A stretch of 64,000 nt of DNA, taken from Branchiostoma floridae. Lineage: Eukaryota > Chordata > Leptocardii > Amphioxiformes > Branchiostomatidae. The stretch lies in NCBI RefSeq assembly GCF_000003815.2, contig NC_049989.1:17835143-17899142 (forward strand), written 5' to 3'. The notes below the pieces were generated by a model that saw only the letters and a program-made list of their open reading frames with translations, had not been told where the DNA came from and ran no database searches. A program made the position numbers and the translations under genes. Of this stretch, positions 49,901-61,200 are shown in pieces. Numbering within the stretch: the first letter of the stretch is position 1; each line of letters begins with the position of its first letter.

Positions 49901-51308
49901 TCCTTGCACAGAACTCTGGACAGGACCCCCAGGACACCATGGTGAAGCTACAGCAGGAGTACGCAGAGGCAGGCATACCTGTGGGCTTTGATATCTCAAC
50001 AGGTTAGTAGATCAGTTTAAGACCGGCGCAATGGCCTTGTGGGTAGGTGTTGGCCTTGCATTCTGTGGGTCGTGACTTTGATCCCCGCCGAGTCATACCA
50101 AAGACTTTAAAAAAGGCACATGCTGCTTTCTCTGCTCAGCACTCAGCACTAATGAGGAAGAGTATGGAAGTTAAACACACATCACTACCAGCGGACCAGC
50201 CCCCTGCTGTAGTGACTTGCACAAATGTATGGCCCAAGGGCTACTCTAAATGGAGATGGTGGCCACCCCTAAGTATCTGTACAGATGTATGGGCAACTTT
50301 TTAGTAGACCTCTCTTTTTAGTCTATAACGTTCAGGCTCATACCATTGCTCTATTGTTCGTCTGATATTGCATACATTACAAGATGGAACTAGATTGAGC
50401 ACTTAGCCTGCCCATCTCGGTCAAAGTGTAGAAATGTACAAAGAAAATGCCAACATTTGACTGACATGTACGGCTCTCTCTCTCTCCGTGGCCATGATGC
50501 TAATTGCTATGCTACTATTAGTTGACCTGCTAATCGTGATAGACAATCTGGATTGGTCTATTGTAATGAAAACAGAAAGAGGTAAAAAAAAGTACTGTGC
50601 TCCAGTTTGTATGTTTTAATGGTGTTATATGACAGTCCTTATCTTAAATCTTACATCGAGTGAGATCCTACCTTTGCCATTAGCACTGCAAAATTTAGTA
50701 TGAACCTTCTGGTCTTTCCCTTGTTGATCAGGTGAGGCAATAAATGCTGGTGATGCCGGGATCTGGGACAACCACTGTGTCAAGAAGCAGATTATCAACT
50801 CTTGGTGAGTCTTAGTCAAACATAATCTCCACATTGCAAATGTTGAGGGATGCAAAATCATATTTGGTTTGACACCTATACACTTACTTTACACCAAAAC
50901 TGTTTTATGAGAAAAAGGCAGCTACGAAAATGATAATGATTTAGCCTCTGCCAACAGCCATTTTCTTGGAAATGAGGATGATACAATTTGACCTTTGTAA
51001 AGTTTTCCTTCATTACTCAAGTCACTTTGATGTGATTGTCAGATGGTTTTAGCGGAAATCTTTCAATGCTTTTACCAGAGTACCTTCTGAGGAGCAACAA
51101 CGAAGTGGAAACAACAACGCTTTAGCATGAGGATATCACTGTAGACTATTGGCTTTTCTTCAATTGAAATAGCTTATGTTCGTCAAAGGTACAGATCCTA
51201 GCTAACATCTACTTTGTTTTTGTCTCCAGCACGGTGATAGCATCAAACCTGCTCCTGGTGGATGAGATCATGAGAGCTGGCATGTCCTCACTCAAGAAGG
51301 GGTCCTAA
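40964..51308 (+). CDS. CCT6A: T-complex protein 1 subunit zeta (CCT6), 14 exons
   Basis: Exons: 40964-41100, 41935-41998, 42437-42571, 42831-42890, 45332-45445, 46345-46448, 46978-47088, 47595-47754, 48243-48422, 48780-48927, 49329-49462, 49900-50002, 50732-50804, 51230-51308. Phases join throughout and give 533 aa, matching the family's length. It is one of eight subunits of the cytosolic TRiC/CCT chaperonin, which folds actin, tubulin and WD40 proteins in an ATP-driven cycle. Visible ATPase landmarks are [11 protein letters not shown] (37-47), TKDGN (57-61), GDGTTS (89-94), PGAGAFEVA (409-417) and GDAGIWDN (490-497). [15 protein letters not shown] lies near the apical/intermediate junction. 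The ATG (AAGATGG context) has no better upstream choice. An ATTAAA at 51335-51340 could serve polyadenylation. Exons 3, 5 and 10 have unusual splice-site surroundings (see findings). The symbol assumes one zeta gene; vertebrates have two. Confidence 0.97.
41676..41810. mobile_element. TA-flanked MITE in CCT6 intron 1
   Basis: 135 bp with ends CTGTAAATGG and AATTACAG, flanked by TA at 41674-41675 and 41811-41812. The terminal repeats are related to the CTGTAAATGC family. Confidence 0.65.
42575..42625. mobile_element. End of a CTGTAAATGC MITE abutting the CCT6 exon 3 donor
   Basis: From 42575 the sequence CTGTAAATGCATTAAACTTC, then GGGATTTAATTTC, matches the terminal 45 bp of the 5367-5572 MITE read inward. 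It starts two bases after the GT of the exon 3 donor, and the preceding TA is the expected target site. The other end of the element is not recognisable. Confidence 0.7.
42917..44185. mobile_element. Non-autonomous hAT-type transposon in CCT6 intron 4
   Basis: 1269 bp with ends CAGTGTTTCCGCCAGA in inverted orientation and an exact 8-bp target duplication, GTCCTGTA (42909-42916 and 44186-44193). There is no transposase frame. The interior around 43630-43770 is CpG-rich and promoter-like, with CCAATCA, TCTCGCGAGA and GCCGCCAT. The part at 43260-43640 is homologous to 62740-63110. Confidence 0.92.
44992..45331 (+). repeat. 68-bp tandem array duplicating the CCT6 exon 5 acceptor and start
   Basis: Five units begin at 44992, 45060, 45128, 45196 and 45264, exactly 68 bp apart, and the real exon begins at 45332. 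Each unit has the first 54 bp of exon 5 followed by a TGTTGTTGTAG acceptor. Units differ from each other by only one or two bases. A degenerate start is also seen at 44887, and the left flank (44827-44901 versus 44932-45006) is duplicated too. Confidence 0.97.
47180..47410 (+). mobile_element. SINE body fragment in CCT6 intron 7
   Basis: The stretch from GGTCATACCAAAGACT to GGCCCAAGGCTTAGAA matches the body of the element at 50024-50290. The tRNA-like head is missing. Confidence 0.6.
47882..48214. mobile_element. MITE with CAGGGCTxxAAATAC ends in CCT6 intron 8
   Basis: Inverted ends CAGGGCTGAAAATAC and GTATTTTGAGCCCTG (near-match) enclose many ACCTGCAC motifs. TAAAT occurs next to both ends. 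A shorter relative lies at about 48490-48585, and elements with similar ends are at 51605-51937 and 54725-55019. Confidence 0.6.
49030..49077 (+). repeat. Copy of the CCT6 exon 10 end and donor inside intron 10
   Basis: TGATGGGCTCAAGAACGCCA, then GAGGATGGTACGCAAGTTATTG, repeats the exon end at 48895-48940 about 133 bp downstream, with a 9-bp deletion in the exonic part. The donor GTACGCAAG is intact. Confidence 0.9.
50024..50300 (+). mobile_element. tRNA-derived SINE in CCT6 intron 12
   Basis: The head GCGCAATGGCCTTGTGGGTA, then GGTCGTGACTTTGATCCCC, resembles tRNA box A and box B. A body shared with 47180-47410 follows. Confidence 0.65.
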
Positions 51309-51604
51309 CCTCGAGGGCAGGCTCCAGTAGTGTCATTAAATCATTGTGTGCACCTAGATAGCCTTTTATATATCATATTCTCAATTGGAATCTGGAAGCA
51401 AATACTGCACACCGTGCCATTGTACCATTTATTTGTTGCTAAGGAGTAAAATGTTTTGATTATCAAGGACTTAAACAGTCTACCTGCAGAAAAGGATGTG
51501 AATTTACAATGTAAGTCATATGATTCATTCAGTTATGACATGTATCCTGGTATATTATTTACATTATTGGATATTTGGAGTGTACTCTGTTGGCATGCTG
51601 TTAG

Positions 51605-51937
51605 CAGCGTGCAAAATACCCACTTGCACACTTGCACATTGCAACCACTTTTTGCTTGGTGCAACTTACTTCTAAACTCAGGTTGCACAGGGTGCAACTT
51701 AGATTTTGAGCCTCAGAACTCGATTTTGTTGTCAATTTACTTGGAAGAAATTAATGGACCGAGACAGCTCCGTTTCATATCAGCCAAACTTGTCAGTAAT
51801 TGCCAAATATGATAGTAAAAAGGTTTCAGAAATTAGTGAATTGTAGGTGGTGCAACTTAAAATTCAGTTGTGCAACCTAGTTTTTGCCCCAGGTTGCGCA
51901 CTGTGCAACCTGACTCATAAAAGTATTTTGTACGCTG
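51605..51937. mobile_element. MITE with a 6-bp target duplication
   Basis: Ends CAGCGTGCAAAATACC and GTATTTTGTACGCTG are inverted. TGTTAG flanks both sides (51599-51604 and 51938-51943). The interior has repeated TTGCAC and GTGCAAC motifs. Confidence 0.7.
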
Positions 51938-52756
51938 TGTTAGGGTGTTTTGCCCAGAACCTAGAGGTCCTTGGTTGTAAGAGGTCCTTTGGATCCCCTG
52001 AGATGCCACCTATCTTGTCCCCTTAGGAAAGGCACTTCCCCTGACTTTCCTCACTCCACCCATGTGTAAGAATGGTTATATGAGTATGACTTTCGTTAGG
52101 GGGTATGGGATGGGCTCTGCCTTCCAATAGAATGTCGCAGACACCGTGGATAACAGCCCACTACCCCTACAGCCTCAAAAAGGCTATGGGACTACCTTTA
52201 CCGTTTGTTACTCTATAACTATAAGGGAAGAAGATAACAGTTATCCTATGTGACAGTGGAACCAGAAAGGGCCACGATGATGTTCATCTTGAGAGTGCAA
52301 ACCAATATCTCTCAGAGTTGATTGATAAAACATAAGCCACATGAGATTGGAAAATGGCGGGGTGTGCAGTTTTTGTTTCTATCAACTTTGTTGTGTCTTG
52401 CTTTTGCAATGTTTGAGTGTGGTGCAGACGGAGAGCCGAGAATGTGTTACTGATAATATGTATTACTGTAATGGGGCCAGTACGGCCTTCAAATTTTCGC
52501 AGAATGAGGGGTTTATGTACAAGTTACTGGTACATGCACAAGACAAATGCATTGTGTTATCCACATTAAAATAGCCTTTCAGTATGTACAAGTATTTAAG
52601 GACAACAGCTTCACTCACTCTCATTTTGGAATCCTTAAGTGTAATATGGAAGGCTTGTGTTTCCAAAATCTATGTCTTTAAATACAAAGCAGCTTTCTCT
52701 ACAGTGAAATACAAAAGATGGAATGTATGTGAATGTGTTAACCACATGTAATATTC

Positions 52757-52893
52757 AAGCAGATAGCATACGGTAGCATAACAGAGTATCAAAAAGCTGG
52801 CAGAGGAGTGAAGCCGGCTTAGGAGTGTGTTTGGCTACTGCAACTCCTTAGCCAGTTTGGTACTATCTTATACCATTGTAGGATCTGCTTGGA
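52757..52893. mobile_element. MITE, CAAGCAGAT family
   Basis: Inverted ends TTCAAGCAGAT and ATCTGCTTGGAGATT with the family interior (AGTATCAAAAAGCTGGCAG and GGTACTATCTTATACC). Confidence 0.75.
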
Positions 52894-54724
52894 GATTAAA
52901 CCACCTGTACAAGCAGTAAAATGTAGCAACATCAAATGCAAGTACTGGAAAGCTTTGGAGCTGCCGTTGCACATCTTTCATAATTGACTAGAGTACAAAT
53001 GTACCTCCTGTACCAAGTTCTTGCCTCTCAGAGTCGCCTACCCCTCATTTCTGCTGTATTACTTTGCATTTCATGCAAATAAAAACAGATGCAAACATTC
53101 ATGTCTGCTTGCTTATTGCTCGAATGTAAATGTTAGCAGAGTTTGACATTGAAAGTTCCAGTGCACACTTTTTGTTAACTGTAGTGCCCTAGTAACACAA
53201 CATGCATACTACTAATAGTATTTGGCTTAATACAAGTACATGCATTCAAATGAAGGTAATGCACTCAGCATTTCTTCTCAACTTTTAATGGGATTGAACA
53301 ATGAAAACAAAATGTTTCTGCACATTAATAGATTTATCTTAGATTTCAACTACCTTAAACTACGATGACAATACATACATTTGCACAACACATTAGTGTT
53401 CGTGTTCTTTACACCATACTATACATGTAACCATTAGTGACAGTATTACATGAATTTACTAGATAACTGGAATTACATGTAGACGCTTGAGTTAACTTTC
53501 AATAATGAATTGACCAGTTTATGTGTGTCTGAGGCTTAACAACTTAAAGGGAAGTGTTTTTATTTTAATTTCAAACAAAAAGATGGTGTGTATTACATCT
53601 TTAGTAACATACGAATTATGAACATATTATGCCTCACTCTCAAAACTAATGATCTTCAATACATTTTATTATACAAAAACATTAAAATCAATAAAATGAA
53701 GATTATACGACAATATTCTTACCCCTACTTCATTTACAACAACTTGTATGTAACTTAAGTTTCATTTTCTAGATTAATAGAATCTTGGTACATTTTCCTA
53801 TTATAATAGTTTCTTCTACTCTTCAAAAGCTGTGACTAGTTTGAGTGCATGTGCACATTTTCATAAAGTGTAAATAGCTCCAACAGCAGTCTCCATATTG
53901 TACAAGGAAAAATATATGTGGATCTTATCTGTTACATTGAAACGAGTAGTGGACTACATCCGCTTACGCCAAACTCACCGCTTGGTGTATAATTATCAAG
54001 AAACAACCCTGAAATGCTGGCCTGTGATTTGTCCTTACCGCATTACCACTGACCAATCAAATACTTCTGCTGTTGGAAGGAAGGTGTCCAGCAAATGACA
54101 TTCCTTCTTGATGGAAGGCAGCAACTTGATTGGCTGGTGATGGCTGGCCAGCTCTAAGGCAGCAGAGAGGACAAGATATATACAGGGTGGTAAAACATGC
54201 CCGTCGCTCAATGTCAACACACGGCTAGCCCGGAATGAAAGTATTCGTGAGGGAAGCACATGGTGTGGAAGGTTCCTAGAATAAATGTGAATCGGTAACA
54301 ATAATGTCCATTCTTGGAGCTTTAAGGTAACTTTTCACCAGCAATATACATGTACATTATCATTACCCTGAAGTAGTCTTTGAAAAGATGGGTGGACAGT
54401 TGGTAGGTAATCGATCCCCTTCTCCTGTATGTATCAAGCAATGGCTGTGGTATACCGGACTGTGATCCTTTCTTGTTATAATAACTCTTGAGTTGTCTCC
54501 AACCAATCACATCGCTGCCTATGGTCAAGAAGTAATGTGATTGGCTGATAAATTTCCAACAAAAGGAGGGGGACTCTCTGATTGGCTGGATGATGCTTAA
54601 GCAGCTAAAAAGACTGTACACAGGCCAGTGTGCCAGGGTCACTGCTTGATACAAACAGGTATGAGAGTATGTATGGATAATTATTTGGCTGGAAATGCCA
54701 TTAACGTTATAGGTACAACTACTA

Positions 54725-55019
54725 CAGTGCTCGAAATACACACTTGCAAACGCAACCACATTTTCCTTGGCGCAACTTGATTTTAAACCCAAGTAGTGCA
54801 GTGTGCAACCTGAAATTTTGCAGTGGGAACAGTTTTCCCATACCTATGAGCATGAGCTTTTGTATCTATTTCTTGATTAGATGAAACATAAAGTAGCTGA
54901 TTTGAGAATAACTTGGAAGTGGGGCAACCTGAAATGTTCATGGTGTAACCTGGCTTTTGATGACTCAGGTTGCCACCTGGGCAACCTGGCTGAAAAAAGT
55001 ACATGTATTTCGAGCACTG
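54725..55019. mobile_element. TA-flanked MITE, CAGTGCTCGAAATACA ends
   Basis: Terminal inverted repeat CAGTGCTCGAAATACA versus TGTATTTCGAGCACTG is exact over 16 bp, with TA on both sides. The interior is rich in GCAACCTG. Confidence 0.8.
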
Positions 55020-55040
55020 TACTTTATAACATCTGTAAAT

Positions 55041-55206
55041 AATCTCGAAGCAGATCCTACGGTAGCATAAGATAGTATCAAAAGCTGCCAGAGGAGTGAA
55101 GCCGGCTTAGGAGTGCGTTTTGCTACCGGCCAAATGGACACCCTTCGGCTGACTACACTCCTTGGCCAGTTTGGTACTATCTTATGCCAGGATCTGCTTG
55201 GAGATT
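55041..55206. mobile_element. MITE, CAAGCAGATCC family, in the NFATC2IP 3' UTR
   Basis: 166 bp with ends AATCTCGAAGCAGATCC and GGATCTGCTTGGAGATT. It lies 18 bp downstream of the NFATC2IP stop codon, so it is probably transcribed in the 3' UTR. Confidence 0.8.
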
Positions 55207-55223
55207 AATCTGTTAAGTTATGA

Positions 55224-58200
55224 CTACTGTAAGGCTCGAGCATCGATGGTCTCTCCGCCCTCCATGTCCAGATCTTCAGGCGTGTCGTCAGGGGAGACGG
55301 ATTCGCCGTCGAACTTGAAGTGGAGTCTGCTAAGGGGGAGCTGCCGGAAGTCTGCGTACTCCTGCATTATCCTCTGCAGCTTTTCTGACTGGAAAGGACA
55401 AATTTTATGCTGTAAATTGTGAATTATTCATGGTGGCTTTATGTTGGTGGTTTTCTCAGTGGGACTATCACACTACAAACATGTATTCTGTCTTAGTATC
55501 CCCCTAGCCTGTTATCCAGCCGATTTATAGCTCATAAATCTCTTCTGTCCTCTCCGCAAATGCACAGAGGACAAGAGGACAGAAGAGACTCGGGTGCTAT
55601 ACTACAGTTGGATACCAGGCTAAGAATTCCCTCCTTCTTGCTTCACCATAATCCTAACAAACCATGAACACCTCCTTTCCCCCTAACCATAAAATTGAGT
55701 TCCCCGCAAACCTACATAAATTTACAATATTGCAATAGATTGTGTATATGTGCTACTACTGTACATACAAGGTACAATGGGTGCCTAGCCTTGCATAAGA
55801 CAAAAAGGTTTTAAACCAGAAGTTCCATGTTTGAGGAGAGCCACACCCTAAACATGTCAAATATCCACATCAGGAGTACTTGTACATCCCCATGTGATTT
55901 GATCAAATCCTTCAGTACTGTCTTACACAGCTTGTACCTACTGAATGAAAATGATGTATATATTTCACCTTAAGGAAGTTCATCACTTATGTAAAACAAA
56001 CAAACAAACAAACAAGCAAACACACCCACCTTGTCAACAGTGAAGGTTTTCTCAGTTTTCCTCTCCTTGCCTTGGATCTTCAGTTCAAGTTTCCCCTCAG
56101 TTGAAGTTTCCTCCTCCTCCTCCTCTACAACCATGCTGGCATTGCTGATGGAACAGTCTGGAAACACATTTACAAATCATGAGGATCAAACATTCCTTTC
56201 TTGAATTATCCTTTTTAGGATATCTTAACAAAATGCCCCTCCAATTCTACACCCAGACTAAATCCTGACTTTCATCCTCCCAAGACCTATATACAAATAC
56301 CAAATACAGTAGAAGCCAGTTAATTGCACAATGGATAACTGCACAATTCTGTTAATTGCACGGAATTCTGAAATCCCAAACCGGTGCGGTGCAGCTGGAT
56401 AACACCGCATTATTGCACCATCTGGATAATTGCACAAAATACACAGGCAAATGGGGTGGGCAATTAAACAGCTTCTACTTATAACTATGTCATTACAATT
56501 CATTTCAACCATTATTAAGTTATGCTGGCCATCAATATCCAAAACACAATCAAAGAAACACACACAAAGGCACAGTAAAAACAATACTTCCATTTTTCAT
56601 GTAATTATGGTCCGTTACGGATTAGCAGAAAACATCTACTACTGTAAATCTTTAAATGTTTGTAGTAGCTTTATTTTTGCAGTTAATACAGTGATGTCTC
56701 CACCATGGTTTCATGATGCCAAAAATATGTGTTTCCACCATATTACTACTGTACTTGAGAACTTGTTTCAACTGTGAACTTACTAAAACACCTTGAAAAC
56801 CTCATTTACCCTTCTTGCAAAATTAAGTCCTGCGAAAACGAATGAATGTACAGTAGTTGTAAGTAGCAACACTCTGGTCAAATGAGGTAAATCTACCATT
56901 GATCTGTTTACATCAGTCATCTCTGTGTCAACAAACATGCATGATGCTATTTCAGGACAAAGTTTGTTTTCAATCCTGTCTGTTAATAACATATCCACAT
57001 TGGAATCAGATACGTGGATGGATGAGTACTGGATCCAGAATTATTGTCTTTGCTCAAACAAGATTATTTTTGCAGTATTCGTATTGGTGTACATTTTCAT
57101 CCTCGAGACATTCAGGTAAAGCCTGGAAAAATGGTATTGAACTTAGGTGGTGTCTATTCCAATGAGTCACATGCTTTTCAGTGTCCTAAAATTGGACAGG
57201 AAAGATGCTTGAAAGCATAGTGTGTGATGTTTCAAGAGCTTTCTTCTTTAAGAACATCAATTCAAGAAAAATTCAAACAAAAGAACTCCTCTCACTTGCA
57301 CATGTGACTTCACAAATTGCAACAATGGGCATAGAGTGTGTTCTATTTAATTGATGGAAGCCTGCGTGATCCAACTAAGAAGCCTTTGTGATACGGAAAA
57401 TCATCATCCGGTCTGGAACACCTGTATCGAACGCTATCACGGCCCTGAGGTATCAAAATAAAATAGTGGATAATACTTGAGGAATAAATGCTACCAACCT
57501 ATGATATCAGCGATGTGCAGGCCGATGCTCTGTGGGGTGTCTGTCTGCTGTATGGTGTAGTCCCTCAGCATAAAGGAAGCAATGCTACCTACCAATGATA
57601 TCAGCGATGTGCAGGCCGATGCTCTGCGGGGTGTCTGTCTGCTGTATGGTGTAGTCCCTCAGCACCAGCAGAACTCTGTCTGTGGGCGCGCCTTCTCGCT
57701 CCGACATGCACCGGAAAAGCTTCTCAAACCTGTCGCTCTGGGACAAAAACAAAAGACGAGTTTTGTTACATGCATGAATATCATCATGGACTTCCCAAAC
57801 TGTCAGACAAAGTATGGGCAAGACGGCTGAGGTTTGCTGGACACAACAAGGTAGAAATGTCCAGCCTAGTTCTATGGATGCCAACACATGGGAATAGGAG
57901 GCAGTGAAGACCACCCCTCACCTACATAGATGTGCTGAGAAGGGACTTCTGCGCAACCACAGTGGTTTGGGTGGCAGGGGAGAAGTAGCACCCGACATAA
58001 GTCAAGTAAGTCAAGTCATGGGGAGACAACGTGATTGAGTTACAAGTCTAGAAGTCTGAATAAGATGAAAGACCTGTCCTCACAATCCTCATGTTGAAGT
58101 CACGGATTCTAGTTCCAGAGGCAGGGCCGCTAACCACTGGACTACACACACTACCTAACACTGACAAGCAATCAAACAGAGAAAAAGCATCCTGGAACAC

Positions 58201-61200
58201 GAAGACCTCTACTCACCATCCTCATGTTGATCCTGTGCACACCTGCACCTGACGACCTGCTGCGCACCTTGACTGTGATCTCCCTGTCCACAGGTGTGAC
58301 AGGTGAGGCTAGACCGGAACTGTCCAAACTGAAGCTCGATGGGGAGGACAACCCTGCTGGCTCTGCCGTTCTTCTCACCGTCTGCAGCGCAGCATCCACA
58401 CCCCTGAGGAGAAATGGAACAGTCCAAAAAACATTAAAAAGGATTTCTCCCCAATACAATGTTTACTGACATTGATATACTTTATCATAGTGCATGTACA
58501 TGTACAACTTTCTTGGACTGCAAAATTTTCGAACTTTATATCCTGACAACTGTTTCCCTGCCAAATACATCTCCAAAGCCTCACTTTTCATAGTCATGGC
58601 ATCAAGCATTTGTCAACTCAGAACAATAGAGCTAATAATAAAAGAATTCCATTCCTTGAAGTAAAAATACATAGAAGAACAAGAAAAGTTGGTTCGGGCA
58701 AGTAATTTCTACATGCCTGATAGGACAAGTACATTTTAGAAAACGTGTCCGACCCTATCAACTGTGAGGCTGTTACTTGTTGAGCTACAGGGACATCCCT
58801 TCATAATTGAGTAGGTTTTCTTTTTTTACTTCTTTTTGTTTGCCTACCTGAGAACCTTCTCGGTCCCTTTCCTTGCCTTGGTGGCCCCGTGAGGCTGCTC
58901 CCAGTTGAGCTACAAAGACATCCCTTCCCTGTACGATAAGTTTTCTTTCTTCTTTTCTTTCCTTTTGTTTGCTTACCTGAGAACCTTCTCGGTCCCTTTC
59001 CTTGCCTTGGTGGCCCTGAGCCTGCCCACATCATGGAGCAGTGTGTCAAAGGAAGGGGGAGGGGGTGGGGAGGGCGACTGCTCTCTGGTGACATGCCTTC
59101 TGTCCTCTGGAGACCTGTAAGTGTCACATGTCATTAAAAACCTTCACCAATATCATAACCGACATGTCAAGATTGTATCGTCATTTCAGCCTGTTACACA
59201 TTGTCATAGCCAACCATACTGGTTGGGAGCAAAGTCGTGTGGAGAACATAAATGTGTGAAAGGGGCCTACAATCCTCAATTGCATGTTAAGCTATTTCCC
59301 AAAGAAAACTATTAACATCTGTATAGATGTTTGCTACCCTATAGTAGTAGAAGAGACATGCACCCTATAAATTTAGTCACATACTACTGTATTAATTTCT
59401 TGATATGTTCTTGTTCTTTTTAATTTTGCGTTGACCTCTCAACCATGTAATCATGGCATCCAAAAAATGTTTTAGCAGTGTATTACAACTGTACTACAGA
59501 ACTGCTTCAACCAAGAATTTAAATTACAGTGGAATTCGCTTATTTGGATAGCTCATTTGTCAGCGCATTTTATCCAATAGTCCGAAGTATCCAACAGTCC
59601 GAAGTTGGGCCACTAACACCCCGAAGGGAGCCGGGAGGGGGGCGAATATAGGATTACTACTACGCAAGACACAAACACCACACATATCATACGATACGGA
59701 ACTTCATTTACAAAACTTTTGAATCAGACGTTTGTTCATCTAGAGCAGTAGTAGTCAAAGCAGTAGTTATTAATAACTTACAGTACTGTTTTGAACGAAT
59801 GGAACGTCAACTGTTGGAATCTACAACATCACTAAGCAAAAGATCGAACAGATTCCAGTTACAAGCTTTACATAATTATACGTCCCGATATTATAAAATT
59901 TACGTGCGGTGATAAATCTAATAAAGATTTTTAAGTCGGTGGCTAAATGAACATGTAGAAATATACGCTTGACTCGCACTGCCGAGAGCATAACTAATTG
60001 AACCACAACAAAGACAAACACAACTCCGCTTGTATGCCGAAAAAAATATGTTGATATCGTAATTTTGAGCAAAATGACGGGAGGTATTGGAGAGATAAAC
60101 TCTTCACCTTCTTATTTACATCTTGTGCCCACAAATTACGCTGAAATTTTAAACTCGACGCCGTCTTTCGCGGTGGTAGACGGAAAATTTCACTTTCAAA
60201 ACAATTAAAATGGCGTCGCAGCGTGGCTTGAGATATCCCGCCATTCAATGCGGCTGATTGCGACATCACAGTTCATTGACCCTGTTGCGTTACGTGCGCT
60301 GTATAAATCTACGTAGTGCAGCCGAAATCAGCTCAATAATGAGACAGTGGATATGTAAAAACACATTTTGTAGGGTAAACCAAGTTTAGACGTTGTCTGA
60401 AGGGGAAATATGAACTCAAAAGCGCGTTGACGTTCCCATGACGTCCGCCCATCATGCCTTGCGGCAACCTATCAAAATGGCGCCTAACAGCGGTATCGGC
60501 AAGATTTTCTGTGGAATCTACCTATCTTACGGTCCTTTTCATGCTTTAATACCTTCATACATACAGTTGTTGGTTGATTTTGGCCTCATTTTGTAAGTTT
60601 TAGCGTTTATTTTCCCATTTTATTCGCTATAATTTGACGTAATTCTATCCAAAAACCCGAAGTTTGAAACCGGGGGTTATCCAATTCTGCGAAGCCTTAT
60701 ACAATAGAATGAATGGCAAATGGTTTGGGATTTCGCAATTCTATGCAATAACCCGAATTATCCAAAAAGGCGTAATACGAATAATTGGAATCCACTGTAC
60801 CATGAAATGTCCCTGCAAAAACAAATAAATCTAAGAACATTTATTTTGAACCCAAACCAACCTCAGGTCTGTACTTAGCTCCTCTTCATCAGAGCTGATA
60901 ACAAAAGTGCTTGGATCTTCGGTTCTGGAGTTGACCTGGTCGGCTGGACTGGTTTTCCTGACTTTGGACTTGCTTGGAAGAAATACGACGTTACCACCAT
61001 TGTTCTCTTCATCTGTAAAACAGAGGGAACAAAAAATTGAAAATCTTGTATCTCCATGAATTATCTAGAGTTTCTAAGTTTTCCTCATTATAGTGTTGTA
61101 AATTGTAAATTTCTTACTAATTCTGTCTATGTTACCACCATTGTTCTCTTCATCTGTAAAAATTGAACATCTTGTATCTCCATGAATTATCTAGAGTTTC

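Larger units (their letters stand above)
51309..55040. other. Intergenic between convergent CCT6 and NFATC2IP
   Basis: Holds the CCT6 3' UTR, a MITE (51605-51937), a SINE-like repeat (51960-52205, related to 42140-42415), MITEs at 52757-52893 and 54725-55019, and a CCAAT-rich pair of segments at 54040-54660. The 156-codon minus-strand ORF at 54322-54792 spans repeats and is not recognisable as a gene. Confidence 0.5.

Noticed and set aside
40964-51308. snoRNA genes in CCT6 introns, as in vertebrate CCT6A
   Set aside because: I looked for box C/D and H/ACA patterns in the introns; only partial motifs with wrong spacing were seen. A covariance-model search would decide.
23154-51308. A gene cluster in which POR and CCT6 act together
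   Set aside because: The products have unrelated roles (electron transfer, protein folding); adjacency alone does not support a joint function.
54322-54792. 156-codon minus-strand ORF
   Set aside because: It overlaps a TA-flanked MITE and AT-rich spacer, with no similarity I recognise and no splice signals.
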